NCBI GenBank assembly: GCA_900323505.1
Contig: OOIN01000008.1
Coordinates: forward strand, 682,001 to 746,000
Length of the DNA stretch: 64,000 nt
Reading direction: 5' to 3'
Source of the DNA: Ustilago trichophora
Taxonomy: Eukaryota; Basidiomycota; Ustilaginomycetes; Ustilaginales; Ustilaginaceae
The notes under the pieces: generated by a model
Seen by the model: the letters and a program-made list of their open reading frames with translations, nothing else
Told to the model about the DNA's origin: nothing
Database searches by the model: none
Part shown: positions 46,194 through 56,684 of the stretch, piece by piece
How the letters are laid out: the number at the start of each line of letters is the position of its first letter
How positions within the stretch are numbered: the stretch's first letter is position 1
Made by a program: the position numbers and the translations under genes

Positions 46194-49100
46194 ATGTCGG
46201 CCTGGTCTTCTGCCACCGGCAAGGCGCAGCTGTCGTACGCTGACCGCCTCCGCCAAGCAAACAAATCATCGGCTCCCACAAGACAGGACCCTTCCTCCTC
46301 CCACACGGCTTCTCAACAGAGCACCAAGACCGGTGCCAACGCTTCTTCATCCTTGAACTCCACCGGCCCACAGGCTGACCGGAGATTATCAAGCGCATCT
46401 TCGGCCAGTGTCGCTACTGCCTCAGGCAGTGCACCTCGAGCATCGAGTAATCACCCAGATGCAAAAGACGGCTCAGCTTCTGCCGAACCAGGCTCAAAGA
46501 GTGCTGGCGCTCCCGTCAACATTTGGGAAGCTCGTCGCAAGCAGATTGCGGAGCGTGAGGCTGAAAAAGAGAAAGAGCGCCAAGCAGCCCTGGCTCAGCA
46601 GAAGAAAGCATCGTCTGCAGCAACAACACCCGCAAGTGCTGGCTCCAACGCTTCGGGAAAGCAGAACAAGCAGAATTCTGCAGCTGGCTCTTCAGGTCCA
46701 CGAAAGGGCAACGAGCGCCATTCCAAGGGTCCCACCAACCCGAACGCGTCGGAGCGTAAGACGAACAAGCAGGCCAATCAGCCTTCCAATCGCAACACAA
46801 ACTCGGTGCCAATATCGTCGTCAGCAAGCACGGTAGCAACCACGTCGGACAGGCCGATCGCCTCTGCTACTGGCCCGAGAGCCGGTAATACTGGCTCCAC
46901 GCCCAAGAGCGGCAAGGCCGATGGCAGGATTTCCGAGGAAGCTCGCTCTGCAGGTGGTAAAGCAGCCCAACAGTCTTCCGTAGACGCATCTCAGTCACCA
47001 GCTTCTGTTAAGGCTGAGTCGGCAGACAAGGCGCAGAAATCCAAGGCCGAAGATAAGACCAGATCTGCTGACTCCTTCAAGGCGACTTCGAAGCAACCAG
47101 GCAAGTCCACAGGTGCTTCCATTCCAGCACAGAGCACAGCAGCCCAAGCACCACCGTCGACAGCACTGTCTGTCTCAACGGCACCGGTCCCACCCGCTCT
47201 GCATGATGACATCCCTGCGAGCCCCGCAACCGTCGCTTCAGCAATCGAGGAGGTGCTCAAGAATGGTGGTGCTAACGGCGCTCAGACTGAAGACGACGAT
47301 GCTTGGCTTGCAAGGATTCATCTACTCAACGGAGGCCAGAATATGCCCAAATTCGGTGGCTTTGGTCCCAATGGCGTCTCTGCACTGAGCGATGAGGCTG
47401 AAACTCAGGCTGCAAAGAAGGCAGAACGAGCAGTAGCAGCTGCTTGGGGTGCTGGAAAGAGCGTTTGGAACAAGACTCAGCAACAGCACCAGCAGCAGCA
47501 AAACCGCACAGCAGTGGCCAGCAAAGACATCTCGATTTCGACTTCCGAGGTCAGTGCAGTCAAGGAGTCAGCACCTGCACCCACCCATGACGATGATGTT
47601 TCGAAAGGCAAAGATGGCGCCGTTGCTTCTTTGCCAGCGCCTGCAGCTGCGCCTGTGAACGGTGCTCCAGCCGGAAAAGGCGAGGCGAGCTCGTCTGCAA
47701 CACCAAAGAGCCAGAAGGCGCCGACCGATACGAAGACCGAGAAGGCCGACTTTGATGTCACCCCGTCCAAGAAGACTGCTGGCAAAGTGTCCCGTGTTGA
47801 TACTGCCGAGCAGCCCAAGGCCAGTAAAGGCACAGCTTCGCAGACGAAAACAAGCGCAAGTGCACCCAGCGTTCCCCCCTTCGAGGATGTCAACAACTGG
47901 CCTAGCCCCTTGGATGCTGGCAAGAAGCTCGCAGAGAAGCCCAAGGCACCCGTCAGCGCGGGCGAAGATAAAGCAGACACCACAAGAACGGCTCAGCCAA
48001 AGACGCAAAAGAGCTTTTACGAGACGCTCGATGAGCTCCAACTCCGACTTGCACCTGGTGCCAACCCGCAGCAATCTGCGAACAATGCAGGCGCGAGAAA
48101 AGGCAAGCAGCAATGGGTGTCGATCTTGCCCGAGATCACGCATACTTCGACATCGAATGCCGGTGCCAAGACAAACCGTCCTCCGGCGGTGGATGTAAAG
48201 TCGGGCAAAGGTGCCAATAGGCAGCAGCCACGCAAGGATGCAGGCAAGGGTACTGGCCAGACCCAGGCTCCGCAAGGAGGTGCAAAGAAGGACGGTGGTA
48301 ACAAGACTGCTGCCAAAGACAAGGCTCAGGCAAAGGAAGGTGCAAGCGATGCTTCTGCTGGTTTCGAAGCGCGAGACAAGGGCGAAAGTCGCACTCAGCC
48401 CGCGTCACAGGCCGAGAAGGAGGGTGCGGCGTCAAAGGCGAGTTCGACCGGTGGGGCAAAGACGTCGCTCGCGGCAACCGCACGCTCGACTACGACAGAG
48501 TCCAAGCTTTCCAACGCCGTTTTGCAGAATCAGGAAGCTGCATCAAGTCAGGACAGCGGTGTCGCCGAGTCGAGCTCCGCAGCAACCCCATCCTCTGCTG
48601 CTGCTGCTGCATCCGAATCAACGAGCACAGCCGCCCCTAATACGAAGCAGCCCCGAGCAGCACGTACACATCTCCGCCCGACCCCCAACGGCGTCACCGC
48701 ACCCTCCTTCCAGCCATCACCAAACGGCATGCGCCCATCTAAATCAGGGGCCTCTACGCCCGCCACTAATCGAAGCTCACCGCGTGGCTCGATTCCATCC
48801 TCACCCCAAGTTCACGCCCTGCCTCGCGCCGCTGATCCCTTCTCCGCCGTCCCACCAGCCGGAGCAACAATGTTCTACGGTGGCCCATCTGGAGCAGCAA
48901 CACCCATGCACCCTTCCTCCATTTCCAACTCGCAGCCAAACACCACCACCTCCTGGCTGCCGTACAACCCTTACACTCGTCCACCTGCGCCCATTCCACA
49001 GGCACCGTACACATTTGACGCCACCGCCCCTCTACCCCAGGGTGTGTTGGGCCAGCTTTTGGGTCAGATCGAATTCTATTTCAGCCAGCACAATTTGCAA

Positions 49101-49484
49101 GGAGATTTCTTTCTACGTCAGAAAATGGATAGCCAAGGTTGGGTCGATATTGCCGTTGTAGCAGGCTTTAAAAGGGTTCAAGGGATCACCAGAGATTTGG
49201 GGATGGTCAAGGATGCCTTGCTGTACAGTGCCGTTTTGGACGTTGATGAAGAGGCTATGCGGGTTAGAAAGAGGTTCGGATGGGAGGTTTGGACTCTAGC
49301 CACTCCAGGACCTGCGATGATGAATGGGGTTGCGGAGGTGCAGGAGCAGGTGCAATTGCCGGCGGTGGATGAAAAGGTGGCCGAGGACGACAAGGCAGAG
49401 AAGGGGGAGAGGGAAGAAGCAGATGATGAACCTGCACTTGGCGTTGTTGCTGCTTCTGGGTTTGGAGGCGCGCTCGGGGCCTGA
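46194..49484 (+). CDS. La-related RNA-binding protein (LARP1/Slf1-Sro9 type)
   Basis: A 1096-residue protein starting MSAWSSATGKAQLSYADRLRQ. Most of the chain is low-complexity Ser/Ala/Lys/Gln/Pro and presumably disordered. Near the C-terminus (about 950-1035) is a La motif: GQLLGQIEFYFSQHNLQGD, FLRQKMDSQGWVDIAVVAGFKRV, and the helix leading to the ALLYSAVLDVD turn. No RRM is evident after it, as in yeast Slf1 and Sro9, which bind mRNAs and influence translation and copper or oxidative-stress responses. The C-terminal DM15 repeats of animal LARP1 are not visible. The N-terminal WSSATGKAQLSYA-type segment is also common in this fungal group. The gene converges on the SH3-RA gene. No intron. 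Confidence 0.85.
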   Translation: MSAWSSATGKAQLSYADRLRQANKSSAPTRQDPSSSHTASQQSTKTGANASSSLNSTGPQADRRLSSASSASVATASGSAPRASSNHPDAKDGSASAEPGSKSAGAPVNIWEARRKQIAEREAEKEKERQAALAQQKKASSAATTPASAGSNASGKQNKQNSAAGSSGPRKGNERHSKGPTNPNASERKTNKQANQPSNRNTNSVPISSSASTVATTSDRPIASATGPRAGNTGSTPKSGKADGRISEEARSAGGKAAQQSSVDASQSPASVKAESADKAQKSKAEDKTRSADSFKATSKQPGKSTGASIPAQSTAAQAPPSTALSVSTAPVPPALHDDIPASPATVASAIEEVLKNGGANGAQTEDDDAWLARIHLLNGGQNMPKFGGFGPNGVSALSDEAETQAAKKAERAVAAAWGAGKSVWNKTQQQHQQQQNRTAVASKDISISTSEVSAVKESAPAPTHDDDVSKGKDGAVASLPAPAAAPVNGAPAGKGEASSSATPKSQKAPTDTKTEKADFDVTPSKKTAGKVSRVDTAEQPKASKGTASQTKTSASAPSVPPFEDVNNWPSPLDAGKKLAEKPKAPVSAGEDKADTTRTAQPKTQKSFYETLDELQLRLAPGANPQQSANNAGARKGKQQWVSILPEITHTSTSNAGAKTNRPPAVDVKSGKGANRQQPRKDAGKGTGQTQAPQGGAKKDGGNKTAAKDKAQAKEGASDASAGFEARDKGESRTQPASQAEKEGAASKASSTGGAKTSLAATARSTTTESKLSNAVLQNQEAASSQDSGVAESSSAATPSSAAAAASESTSTAAPNTKQPRAARTHLRPTPNGVTAPSFQPSPNGMRPSKSGASTPATNRSSPRGSIPSSPQVHALPRAADPFSAVPPAGATMFYGGPSGAATPMHPSSISNSQPNTTTSWLPYNPYTRPPAPIPQAPYTFDATAPLPQGVLGQLLGQIEFYFSQHNLQGDFFLRQKMDSQGWVDIAVVAGFKRVQGITRDLGMVKDALLYSAVLDVDEEAMRVRKRFGWEVWTLATPGPAMMNGVAEVQEQVQLPAVDEKVAEDDKAEKGEREEADDEPALGVVAASGFGGALGA

Positions 49485-49713
49485 CCCTTCTCTCACGCTC
49501 GCACTCGAATCTCAGACCCCCTCACCACACTTTGCACCGCGTTACAACCCTCTTCTATCTCTCTCGCTCTGTTGGCTCTTATCAAGCGTTCTCTTGGTCA
49601 CTTTTATTGGTTTTGTGGTATCATTCTATCATAGGTCCATCTTTCTTCCCCCTCTTTTTCGATCCAGCAAAGCAAAGCATGCATTTTTCATCCTTTCTCG
49701 TGGTGAGGGAGAC

Positions 49714-49764
<51 letters not shown>

Positions 49765-49949
49765 GTCTGCGAAACATCTGCTCCGTCCTTGTGAGCACAT
49801 GTCCAAGTGCCGTTGCTAGGTTCTTCGTCGAGCGTCTCTATGATTGCAATACACACGAACACGGTTTCAGCTACAGTTGGAAAGAATGTTCAATTTTGCA
49901 AAGATACAAACCGAACCCACCCACGACCCCCAAAAACAAAAGGCCCTTG
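49485..49949. other. Convergent spacer with (TC)23
   Basis: 465 bases between convergent genes, presumably both 3' regions. It contains the dinucleotide repeat at 49715-49760. Confidence 0.6.
49715..49760 (+). repeat. (TC)23 microsatellite
   Basis: 46 uninterrupted bases of TC repeat in the presumed 3' region of the La-motif gene. A good candidate polymorphic marker. Confidence 0.95.
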
Positions 49950-52900
49950 TTAAAAAATCCTAATAACATCAGCAAGCAAGCTATCCAAACTATCATCAAT
50001 ATCCCCCAACTCCCTGTTGATCCCACTGTAAGCCTCTCGCAATTTCTTATCCTCGACAAACGGCATCGGAGGAGCGAAGAGTCCACCAACTTCGGGTTTG
50101 AGCGATTCTTTTTCGTCTTCCAACATCAAGCTCAACTTTGAGGCCGCATTGGAGAGTTTAGAACCAGGTCTCGAACCAGTGCCACCGGAGATCGAGCCCA
50201 TAAGCGCGCTACTGTTGAGGATGGGCGAAGTGTTGCTACTGATCGAAGACATGCTTGCGTGCGAGAGGAGCTTGCGTCTTGGATCTCGTCGGGCTGCAGC
50301 TTCGACAATGGTGTAGAGATGGGACAGAGATGCATCGTCGGCTCCGAACGAGAGGGCTGCGACGGAGGGGTAGGCGGAAGGAGTGGTGGATCGAACGCCG
50401 CCAGATGTGTGGCTAAGGGCACTGGCTGAGCGTGCGCCTGTGGGGTTGGTCTGGCGGTGGTTAGGGGCTGCGTGCGGGTTGGTGACGAGCGTGGAGAGAG
50501 GGGTGAGCATCGTCCCTGTCGTATGGGTCGCGGAAGAGGTGCCGACGGTGAGTGGCGACGAGGTGTCGCGAGAGTTGGAGAGCTCGGAGCCGATAGAGGC
50601 GTTCTTCTTGTGCGTCGCTGCCACGGCTGCTGCTACTGGCGCTGACACTGATCGAGCCGTGTTGGTAGCGGTGGGGGTGGCAGTCGTACTGGGAGGCTCG
50701 GGACCTGTACGAGTGGCAACACGATCAAGGAGGGCATTGATTCGGTCCTCAACGTTGCTGCTGCTCTGCGTGGTACCACCGCGGAGGAGTGTATCTAGCA
50801 AATCACCCTCTGCTACACTGGCCCCGGCAGGATTCTTCTGCCTTTGAATCGCCAAAGGAGCCACAGCGGCACCATCGAGCTCCGACGTCGGGGTGCGCAC
50901 TTCAAAGTTGACCTTGTCCAGACTCAACGGGCTCTCCGCCCCGCTGCTGTGTGCGCTGGCGTAATCGTCGGTGGTGAGATCGCTTTGCATGCTCTTTTTC
51001 GTGCCGAATGCCGGTCGAGTCACACTCAGGCCCGAGTCGCCCGTGCTGCTCGTCTGGGTGTCTCCTGAAGAGTGCATCTGATCCTTCATCACTTCCTCGA
51101 TGATCGAGCTAATGTCCCTCTCCTGGCCATCAGCGGGGACGTACGAGTAGCGGAATTTGTTGCTAGGTCCTGATTTGGAGGAACGAATGCGGGCTTGGTT
51201 GGAGAGCATCACGTCGACACCTTGTTGTGCGTTGCGTTGTGCGCCGAGGACGGCAGCGTTGCGTTCGGCTGCGGCGGCTCGCTGTGCTGCGATGATCTCT
51301 TGTGGAGTCATGCCCTGGTTGGGCTTGGCTTGGGAAATGTCCCTGGATGCACCCTGCGCTTGTGTCTGAGCCCGGTTCTCCTGGGCGACAGCAAGCACAT
51401 TGTCTGTTGGGCTGTGCGCTCTTGCACCCACCGTGTTCTGGATCTGTCGGCTCTTTGGGCCTGGGTGGGCGTGCGTGATCTGACGCAGCACAAAGACGGG
51501 GTCATGGGCACCGACATCATCCGATGCACCCAACAACGCAGCTGCATCGATACTACGCCTCTTTCCGTCGACACTCCTGCGATTGCCAATGCCCAGCTTA
51601 AATGCGGGCGGCGAAGGGTAGGCATCAAGCACCTTGCTTGTCGTTGCCAACGCACGCTCGCCATCGGCAGCCTGGACAGCAAGACCGTACTTGACGTGCA
51701 GCTTGCTCTTGCGCCTCGAAGGGCGATCTTCAACATCGTCGCCGCCTTCCACCACGCCTTCTGCAATTCCAAATCGGTCGAGACCTTCCTCGACCACTTC
51801 AGCGACAGTCGTGTTGCGCGGGAAGGTGAGGATCTTTTCGCGGAATCGGTGTTGCGAGACGGTGGCTTCCGACAAGCCGTCTGGGCGATTTGACAGCCTC
51901 TCGCGAAGGGTGGCTGCGGGGATGAGCGCGTTGCTCTGAGGATCGAAGACGATGCCTTCTGGAAGGTCTGAAGCGTAAATGATGAGGCGTAGCGCAAAAC
52001 GAGCCGTGGGGCTCTGCACCGTCTCGCTCGTCTCGCCAGTGAGCACCGAAGAGTGGCTGCTGCGAGCAGCATCCTCACCGACAAGACTCAACGACGTCAC
52101 ATTGCTGTTGTCCTGCGAGACGGACAGATCCGACACGTTGGCAGATCGACCCGACTCATCCGCGGTGTGACTGCCATTCAAATCGACGTAGCCCTGCAAT
52201 CGGTCCCGCCTGCTGATGTAGAACTTGACGGCATGATCATCGCTAAAGTCGTTTCCGAGGCGTGCAATAGCTGGATGCGTGCTGAGGTTGGACGAGATCG
52301 ATGAGATGGAGCCGACACTGGACCTCTTGACGCTGGGGATGGTCACCTGGCCCTGCTGCAGGATCTCGGTGAGCGTGTTGAAGAGTCGAAGCGGGTGCTC
52401 ATCCTCGTCCAACGGTCGCTCATCACCTTCGAGACGCTTTATGGTCAACACGTACTTGTCCATGTCGTGCAGGTTGACACCGAAACGCTGCAAAGCCTGG
52501 CGTTGCAGATCGACCGACCGCGTGCTGTCATTCAGCAAGACCGTCTTGAAGGTCGAATCCGAGTCGACGCCTTCACCTGCAAACACGCGGAGCACGCTGA
52601 GCATGGGGGTCGATCCTGAAGGTCCGATGAGGGATCCGGGTCGTTGCTGCATGCGCTTCCTGCTGTCGTCGGTGCTGTTGGGACTCGCTAGCTGGGAGGA
52701 GTCGAAGCTGCTGTTCTGTGGTGAGAGGAACTGCCTCTGGTACGCCTCTTGTGTGGCTCGGTCGCGTTCCTGCACAGCGCGGCCCATGCCGATGCTCTGA
52801 CCGGGCTGGAGACCTGCGTTGGCGGCCTGAACGACTGGGTTGACGGCGACGGCCGCGCCGGATGGACTGCCGCGCCCTCGCGGGTATCCGGCAAAGCTAT

Positions 52901-54950
52901 CCTCGGAACTGATACCAACCATGCTGTCCCTGTCCTCGAAGTTGCCGCTCTTGCGATCCTTCTTGTCTTTCCTCGAGAAGAGGCTGAAGACGCCGGAACG
53001 CTTCTTGCCTGCTTTCTCGTCGCCCGTGTCGAGGCTGTCGTTGCCCTTGCTGCTGCGGTTGCTCTTTCGCTTCTCCTTGTCGGAGGATGAGGAGTCGCCT
53101 GCAATGATAGTAGAGCTTGCGCTGGCATCCGAGTTGGCACGCTCGCGCTGGATCTGCGAGGGAAGGAAACCGTTGCTGCTGGAGGTGCTGTTTCGGCTCA
53201 TGGCAATCGAGTTGGGACGACCATTGGCATCGTACGCCGAGCCGCTCGAGTTGATGCTAGAGATGGAGCGTTCTGCCGACGTGGTGCGCATATGCTCACC
53301 AGGGATGCGACCAGCGCCCAATGAGCCGTAGCTGGGACCGGCAACGTTGAGCTGCTGCGATGAGGTCGAGGATCGGCCGTTGGCATGCAGATGCGCATCT
53401 CCGTTGGGTTGGTTTTGAGCTGCGTATTGCTGCTGCTGTCTGGAGCCCTGCGATGCTTGTTGTTGCTGCTGCTGCTGCTGTTGTTGCTGTTGCTGGTATT
53501 GAGACGACTCCGCACCTTGACCGCCATTGGCCCATTGGCCTTGTGCTGCTTGCGATGGACCCGCGGGGCCTGAGGCGTATTGCTGCGAGTAGGGGTGCGA
53601 CGTGGACTGTTGCGGTGCGTCGACTGATTGCTGCTGTGTCGAGCGCTTCTGCTGGTCCTGCGAGGCGCTTGCACGCATAGCATCCTGATGTTGCTGCTGG
53701 ATGCGCTCAGCCTCTTGACCATCCCACTCCATGCCGTCATCTGGCTCCATCTTGTTGAAGCCGACCGCCTTGTTGTGCTGGGCCTGACCATCGGTCTCGT
53801 CGTCTTCATCCTGATCTTCGTCCTGCTCGTCTTCTTCGTCGTAGATGGCGTCTGGATCCTCCTCGTATTCGAGATCGTGCTCTTCACCTTCCTCGTCGTA
53901 GTCCGAGTCCTCGTCGCCGCTGTGCTCGAGATAGGTGGAAGGGCCAAAGACGACACCACGCTTGTTGCGCCTCTGCTCTTTGGTTAAAGGTGCTGGAGCG
54001 CCTTGTGCACGTCTCGAGAGGGCAGAGAGCTTGCCCGAATGGAGCGAGACACCAGCTGTGCCGGTAGCATTTCTGGCTTTGACGAGGTGGCTGGTGAAGA
54101 TCCTTTCGGGCACCTGGATGTGATCATCGTCGGTGGCCGAGGTGAGATCGACGTTGCGGTGCTTGTTGAGACGAGCGAGACGCTCAAAGGGAGTCTCGAT
54201 GTTCTCAGCGGGGATGTAACCGACTTCTTGGGTGCGAAGAACACGGACGAGCCACCAGTAGCTGTTGCTGTCGTCGAGCAAGGTGAGGCTGTTTCCCTTG
54301 TGGACGGTGGCTTGACCTTCTACGGTAGCGACAAAGTTGTGCAAGGCGTAGACGAGATCAAAGTCGATGTTTTCATCCGGGATGGATGGACTTGAACTGA
54401 GATCAGACTCGTCGTCTTCGATATCCTCGCCGTCGTCCTCATCCTCGTAGACCATCTCGTCATGAATGCCATCGGCCATGTGATGGTGATAGTGTCCGTT
54501 TTGGGCGTAGTCGTCATGGCCGTAAGGGTCGATACTCTCGTCATGATCATAGTCGGAAGCGTTGGATATTCTGTTGGAATCATGCTGTTGGTATGGGCCG
54601 TGTGATGCTGCATGGGTATCATCGCGGGTGGCCTTTGCACCTGCACTGGAACTTCCGGCCTTGAGTCTGCTGGTGGCAGCTGCGTAGACGTCCTGGGCAT
54701 CATCGTCGCTGCTGAAACCGCCATTGTCGGGTTGGTGTTCAAAGTCGTTGGGAGCGTAGGCGTGGTCGTGGTTGGGCTGATAGTCGGCGTGAGGACCAAA
54801 GGTGGAAGCATGTATTTGGGTTTGGATCTTGTTGTTGACGGCGTTCTGGTGAGCGCGAGGAGTGGTGGAAGTGCCGGAACCGCCGATGCCGACGAGGCTG
54901 GAAGGGCCAACGTTGACGTCGAGCGTCAATGCAGGCTTGACCTGAGCCAT
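49950..54950 (-). CDS. Large SH3 and Ras-association domain protein, probable Tea4/Bud14-type polarity factor
   Basis: A 1666-residue, intron-free protein from the ATG at 54950. An acidic region (about 165-195) precedes an SH3 domain at about 196-256 (LVYALHNFVATVEGQ, NSYWWLVRV, GYIPAENIETP), followed by the block FERLARLNKHRNVDLT. This SH3 plus following block resembles fungal Tea4/Bud14-type SH3 proteins, which link microtubule tips, PP1 and formins at growth sites. Acidic, Gln-rich (poly-Q near 490-510) and Ser-rich linkers come next. A Ras-association/ubiquitin-like domain lies at about 785-875 (LRVFAGEGVDSDSTFKTVLL), and a second similar segment at about 1000-1115 (FREKILTFPRNTTVAEVVEEGL). 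The C-terminus is Ser/Thr-rich with a short coiled end. SH3 and RA assignments are firm; the Tea4/Bud14 orthology is moderate. Confidence 0.85.
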   Translation of the reverse strand: MAQVKPALTLDVNVGPSSLVGIGGSGTSTTPRAHQNAVNNKIQTQIHASTFGPHADYQPNHDHAYAPNDFEHQPDNGGFSSDDDAQDVYAAATSRLKAGSSSAGAKATRDDTHAASHGPYQQHDSNRISNASDYDHDESIDPYGHDDYAQNGHYHHHMADGIHDEMVYEDEDDGEDIEDDESDLSSSPSIPDENIDFDLVYALHNFVATVEGQATVHKGNSLTLLDDSNSYWWLVRVLRTQEVGYIPAENIETPFERLARLNKHRNVDLTSATDDDHIQVPERIFTSHLVKARNATGTAGVSLHSGKLSALSRRAQGAPAPLTKEQRRNKRGVVFGPSTYLEHSGDEDSDYDEEGEEHDLEYEEDPDAIYDEEDEQDEDQDEDDETDGQAQHNKAVGFNKMEPDDGMEWDGQEAERIQQQHQDAMRASASQDQQKRSTQQQSVDAPQQSTSHPYSQQYASGPAGPSQAAQGQWANGGQGAESSQYQQQQQQQQQQQQQASQGSRQQQQYAAQNQPNGDAHLHANGRSSTSSQQLNVAGPSYGSLGAGRIPGEHMRTTSAERSISSINSSGSAYDANGRPNSIAMSRNSTSSSNGFLPSQIQRERANSDASASSTIIAGDSSSSDKEKRKSNRSSKGNDSLDTGDEKAGKKRSGVFSLFSRKDKKDRKSGNFEDRDSMVGISSEDSFAGYPRGRGSPSGAAVAVNPVVQAANAGLQPGQSIGMGRAVQERDRATQEAYQRQFLSPQNSSFDSSQLASPNSTDDSRKRMQQRPGSLIGPSGSTPMLSVLRVFAGEGVDSDSTFKTVLLNDSTRSVDLQRQALQRFGVNLHDMDKYVLTIKRLEGDERPLDEDEHPLRLFNTLTEILQQGQVTIPSVKRSSVGSISSISSNLSTHPAIARLGNDFSDDHAVKFYISRRDRLQGYVDLNGSHTADESGRSANVSDLSVSQDNSNVTSLSLVGEDAARSSHSSVLTGETSETVQSPTARFALRLIIYASDLPEGIVFDPQSNALIPAATLRERLSNRPDGLSEATVSQHRFREKILTFPRNTTVAEVVEEGLDRFGIAEGVVEGGDDVEDRPSRRKSKLHVKYGLAVQAADGERALATTSKVLDAYPSPPAFKLGIGNRRSVDGKRRSIDAAALLGASDDVGAHDPVFVLRQITHAHPGPKSRQIQNTVGARAHSPTDNVLAVAQENRAQTQAQGASRDISQAKPNQGMTPQEIIAAQRAAAAERNAAVLGAQRNAQQGVDVMLSNQARIRSSKSGPSNKFRYSYVPADGQERDISSIIEEVMKDQMHSSGDTQTSSTGDSGLSVTRPAFGTKKSMQSDLTTDDYASAHSSGAESPLSLDKVNFEVRTPTSELDGAAVAPLAIQRQKNPAGASVAEGDLLDTLLRGGTTQSSSNVEDRINALLDRVATRTGPEPPSTTATPTATNTARSVSAPVAAAVAATHKKNASIGSELSNSRDTSSPLTVGTSSATHTTGTMLTPLSTLVTNPHAAPNHRQTNPTGARSASALSHTSGGVRSTTPSAYPSVAALSFGADDASLSHLYTIVEAAARRDPRRKLLSHASMSSISSNTSPILNSSALMGSISGGTGSRPGSKLSNAASKLSLMLEDEKESLKPEVGGLFAPPMPFVEDKKLREAYSGINRELGDIDDSLDSLLADVIRIF

Positions 54951-55779
54951 GTTTTGGTTGTGGATGAGCGTTGTGTGAGCTCAAGGTAGCGTACTGGGAG
55001 GTGGCTGCTGGTGTATTGCAATTCTGAAGGAAGCGGTTGTCTGCGGTAGAGAGCCAGCTAGACTCGCAGCTTGGATGACTATGCGCAGGGGAGGCGTGCC
55101 ATCAGAGATGGGGATGGTCCGATGAGAGGTGGATGCTTGTTGAAATGACCTATTGGCTGCTGCGATCCTTAGAGTGCTTGGTTGCAATGCGTACTTGAAA
55201 TGGTTGCTGACGGTTGTGCAAGACGAGATCGGATGGCACCGACCTTGGCTCGATGGGTGAAGTCGGCGAGTCCGAAGAAGAGAAGCGTCTGGGTCCAGTA
55301 CCAATTGTATGGGCCTCGTCAATGCGGTTTGTAGAGTATGATGTTTTGCAAGGTGGGTGGGGGAAGGAGGAAGCGAAAAACAAAGAATGCACAACGATGA
55401 AAGACGAAGCCAGCGTCGGCAACCAGCGGTGAAGTGATGCGGATGCGATGCGTCGCTGGGTTGCCTTGTCTTTCGTGTGGTGTGGTGGGAGTGCAGTCAG
55501 GGGAAGGCTGCCTGACTGAGGGACAGCAAGGGAGCGCGAAATTGGCGTCTCACAAAGAAGTCGTGCAGTGTGTTGCAGCAGCAGCAGCAGCAGCGAGGGT
55601 GTGCCATGACCGACCCTGACTTTGGTCCTCCCGAAGGACAGGACAGCAGACACAGACACTGACGAGTTGCCCAAGTCCGACCAACCAGTAGCAGCCAGAA
55701 GGCAGACACACAACTCAGACGTGACGGGCGAGGTACACAGTCAGAGAGAAAGAAAAATTAGCTTTCAAATTGCAAAAAG

Positions 55780-55781
<2 letters not shown>

Positions 55782-55827
<46 letters not shown>
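55782..55827 (+). repeat. Poly-T run (46 nt)
   Basis: Uninterrupted run of 46 T. The length itself may be uncertain because such homopolymers are error-prone in sequencing. It lies in a divergent promoter region. Confidence 0.9.
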
Positions 55828-56397
55828 CCAAGCCGATCCAAAAAATTTGTCCAGCAGACCAGTCAAAACCAAGAAAGGGGTCACAAAGAAAAGAGGAAGC
55901 GCACGCGCTGCTTCCTTTTCTTCTTTCTCTGCTGCTGCTGCTGCTGCTGCTACTGTACTTCGAGCCCTTTTTTCGGTCGCGTTGTGGGATTTTGAAACGC
56001 AATAATTTTGATCGCGACACACACATGTGACAGCAAAGCACTTTGCTCTCGAGTCTACGCCGCCCAATCTGCCATGCGTTCGCTAATCTGCCTCTCGGCG
56101 TTGTCATCACGCTTCTGCCATTTAGGCACAAGCATTTGGCACAAGCACAAGCACAGGCTCAGACGCACGCGACACACTCTGTACATCGAGACCCCAGTGA
56201 CGCTTGAGTCAATGTAGCACTTGCGACGGCTGGGTCGTATGTTGTGTCTTTATTTGTGCAATAGTGCTTTGTAACTAGACCTTTCATTCGTTTGTCGAGG
56301 AGCGAGCGGTGGAAATGAAGATGTGCGAAGAGCGCTCGCTCGTCTCGTTTCTCGGTGTCAACCAGCGCGTGTGAGAAAAACGCCAAATCTCAAAGGC

Positions 56398-56398
56398 A

Positions 56399-56430
<32 letters not shown>

Positions 56431-56438
56431 AAAAAAAG
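56398..56438 (+). repeat. A-rich purine tract with periodic G
   Basis: Runs of about eight to ten A separated by single G residues over some 40 bases, about 250 bases upstream of the DBR1 start. Likely nucleosome-disfavouring; no other function visible. Confidence 0.75.
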
Positions 56439-56684
56439 GGGCGTCGGCGCCCGAGGACCCTGCACCGAAGCCAGAACTTTGAGGCTCAACATCTCTCTCT
56501 CTGTTACACACTCTTGAAATCGGCATAACATACTCTGAATCGGCGATTGAACTACTCCACACGGACACTTTTCGCATCAGGGTCCATTCCGCTCTTCTTC
56601 TTCTTCTTGCTTCTTCTTCGCCGCAGCCATCTCTTGCGATCTAGCAGCATTGACCCCTCCGTCAAACGGGTCTGCGGGCGCACA

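Larger units (their letters stand above)
54951..56684. other. Bidirectional region SH3-RA gene / DBR1
   Basis: About 1.7 kb between divergent starts. It contains a 46-base T run at 55782-55827, a CAG-type repeat at about 55577-55594, a GCT repeat at about 55930-55950 and an A/G tract at about 56398-56438. No gene recognised. Confidence 0.55.
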
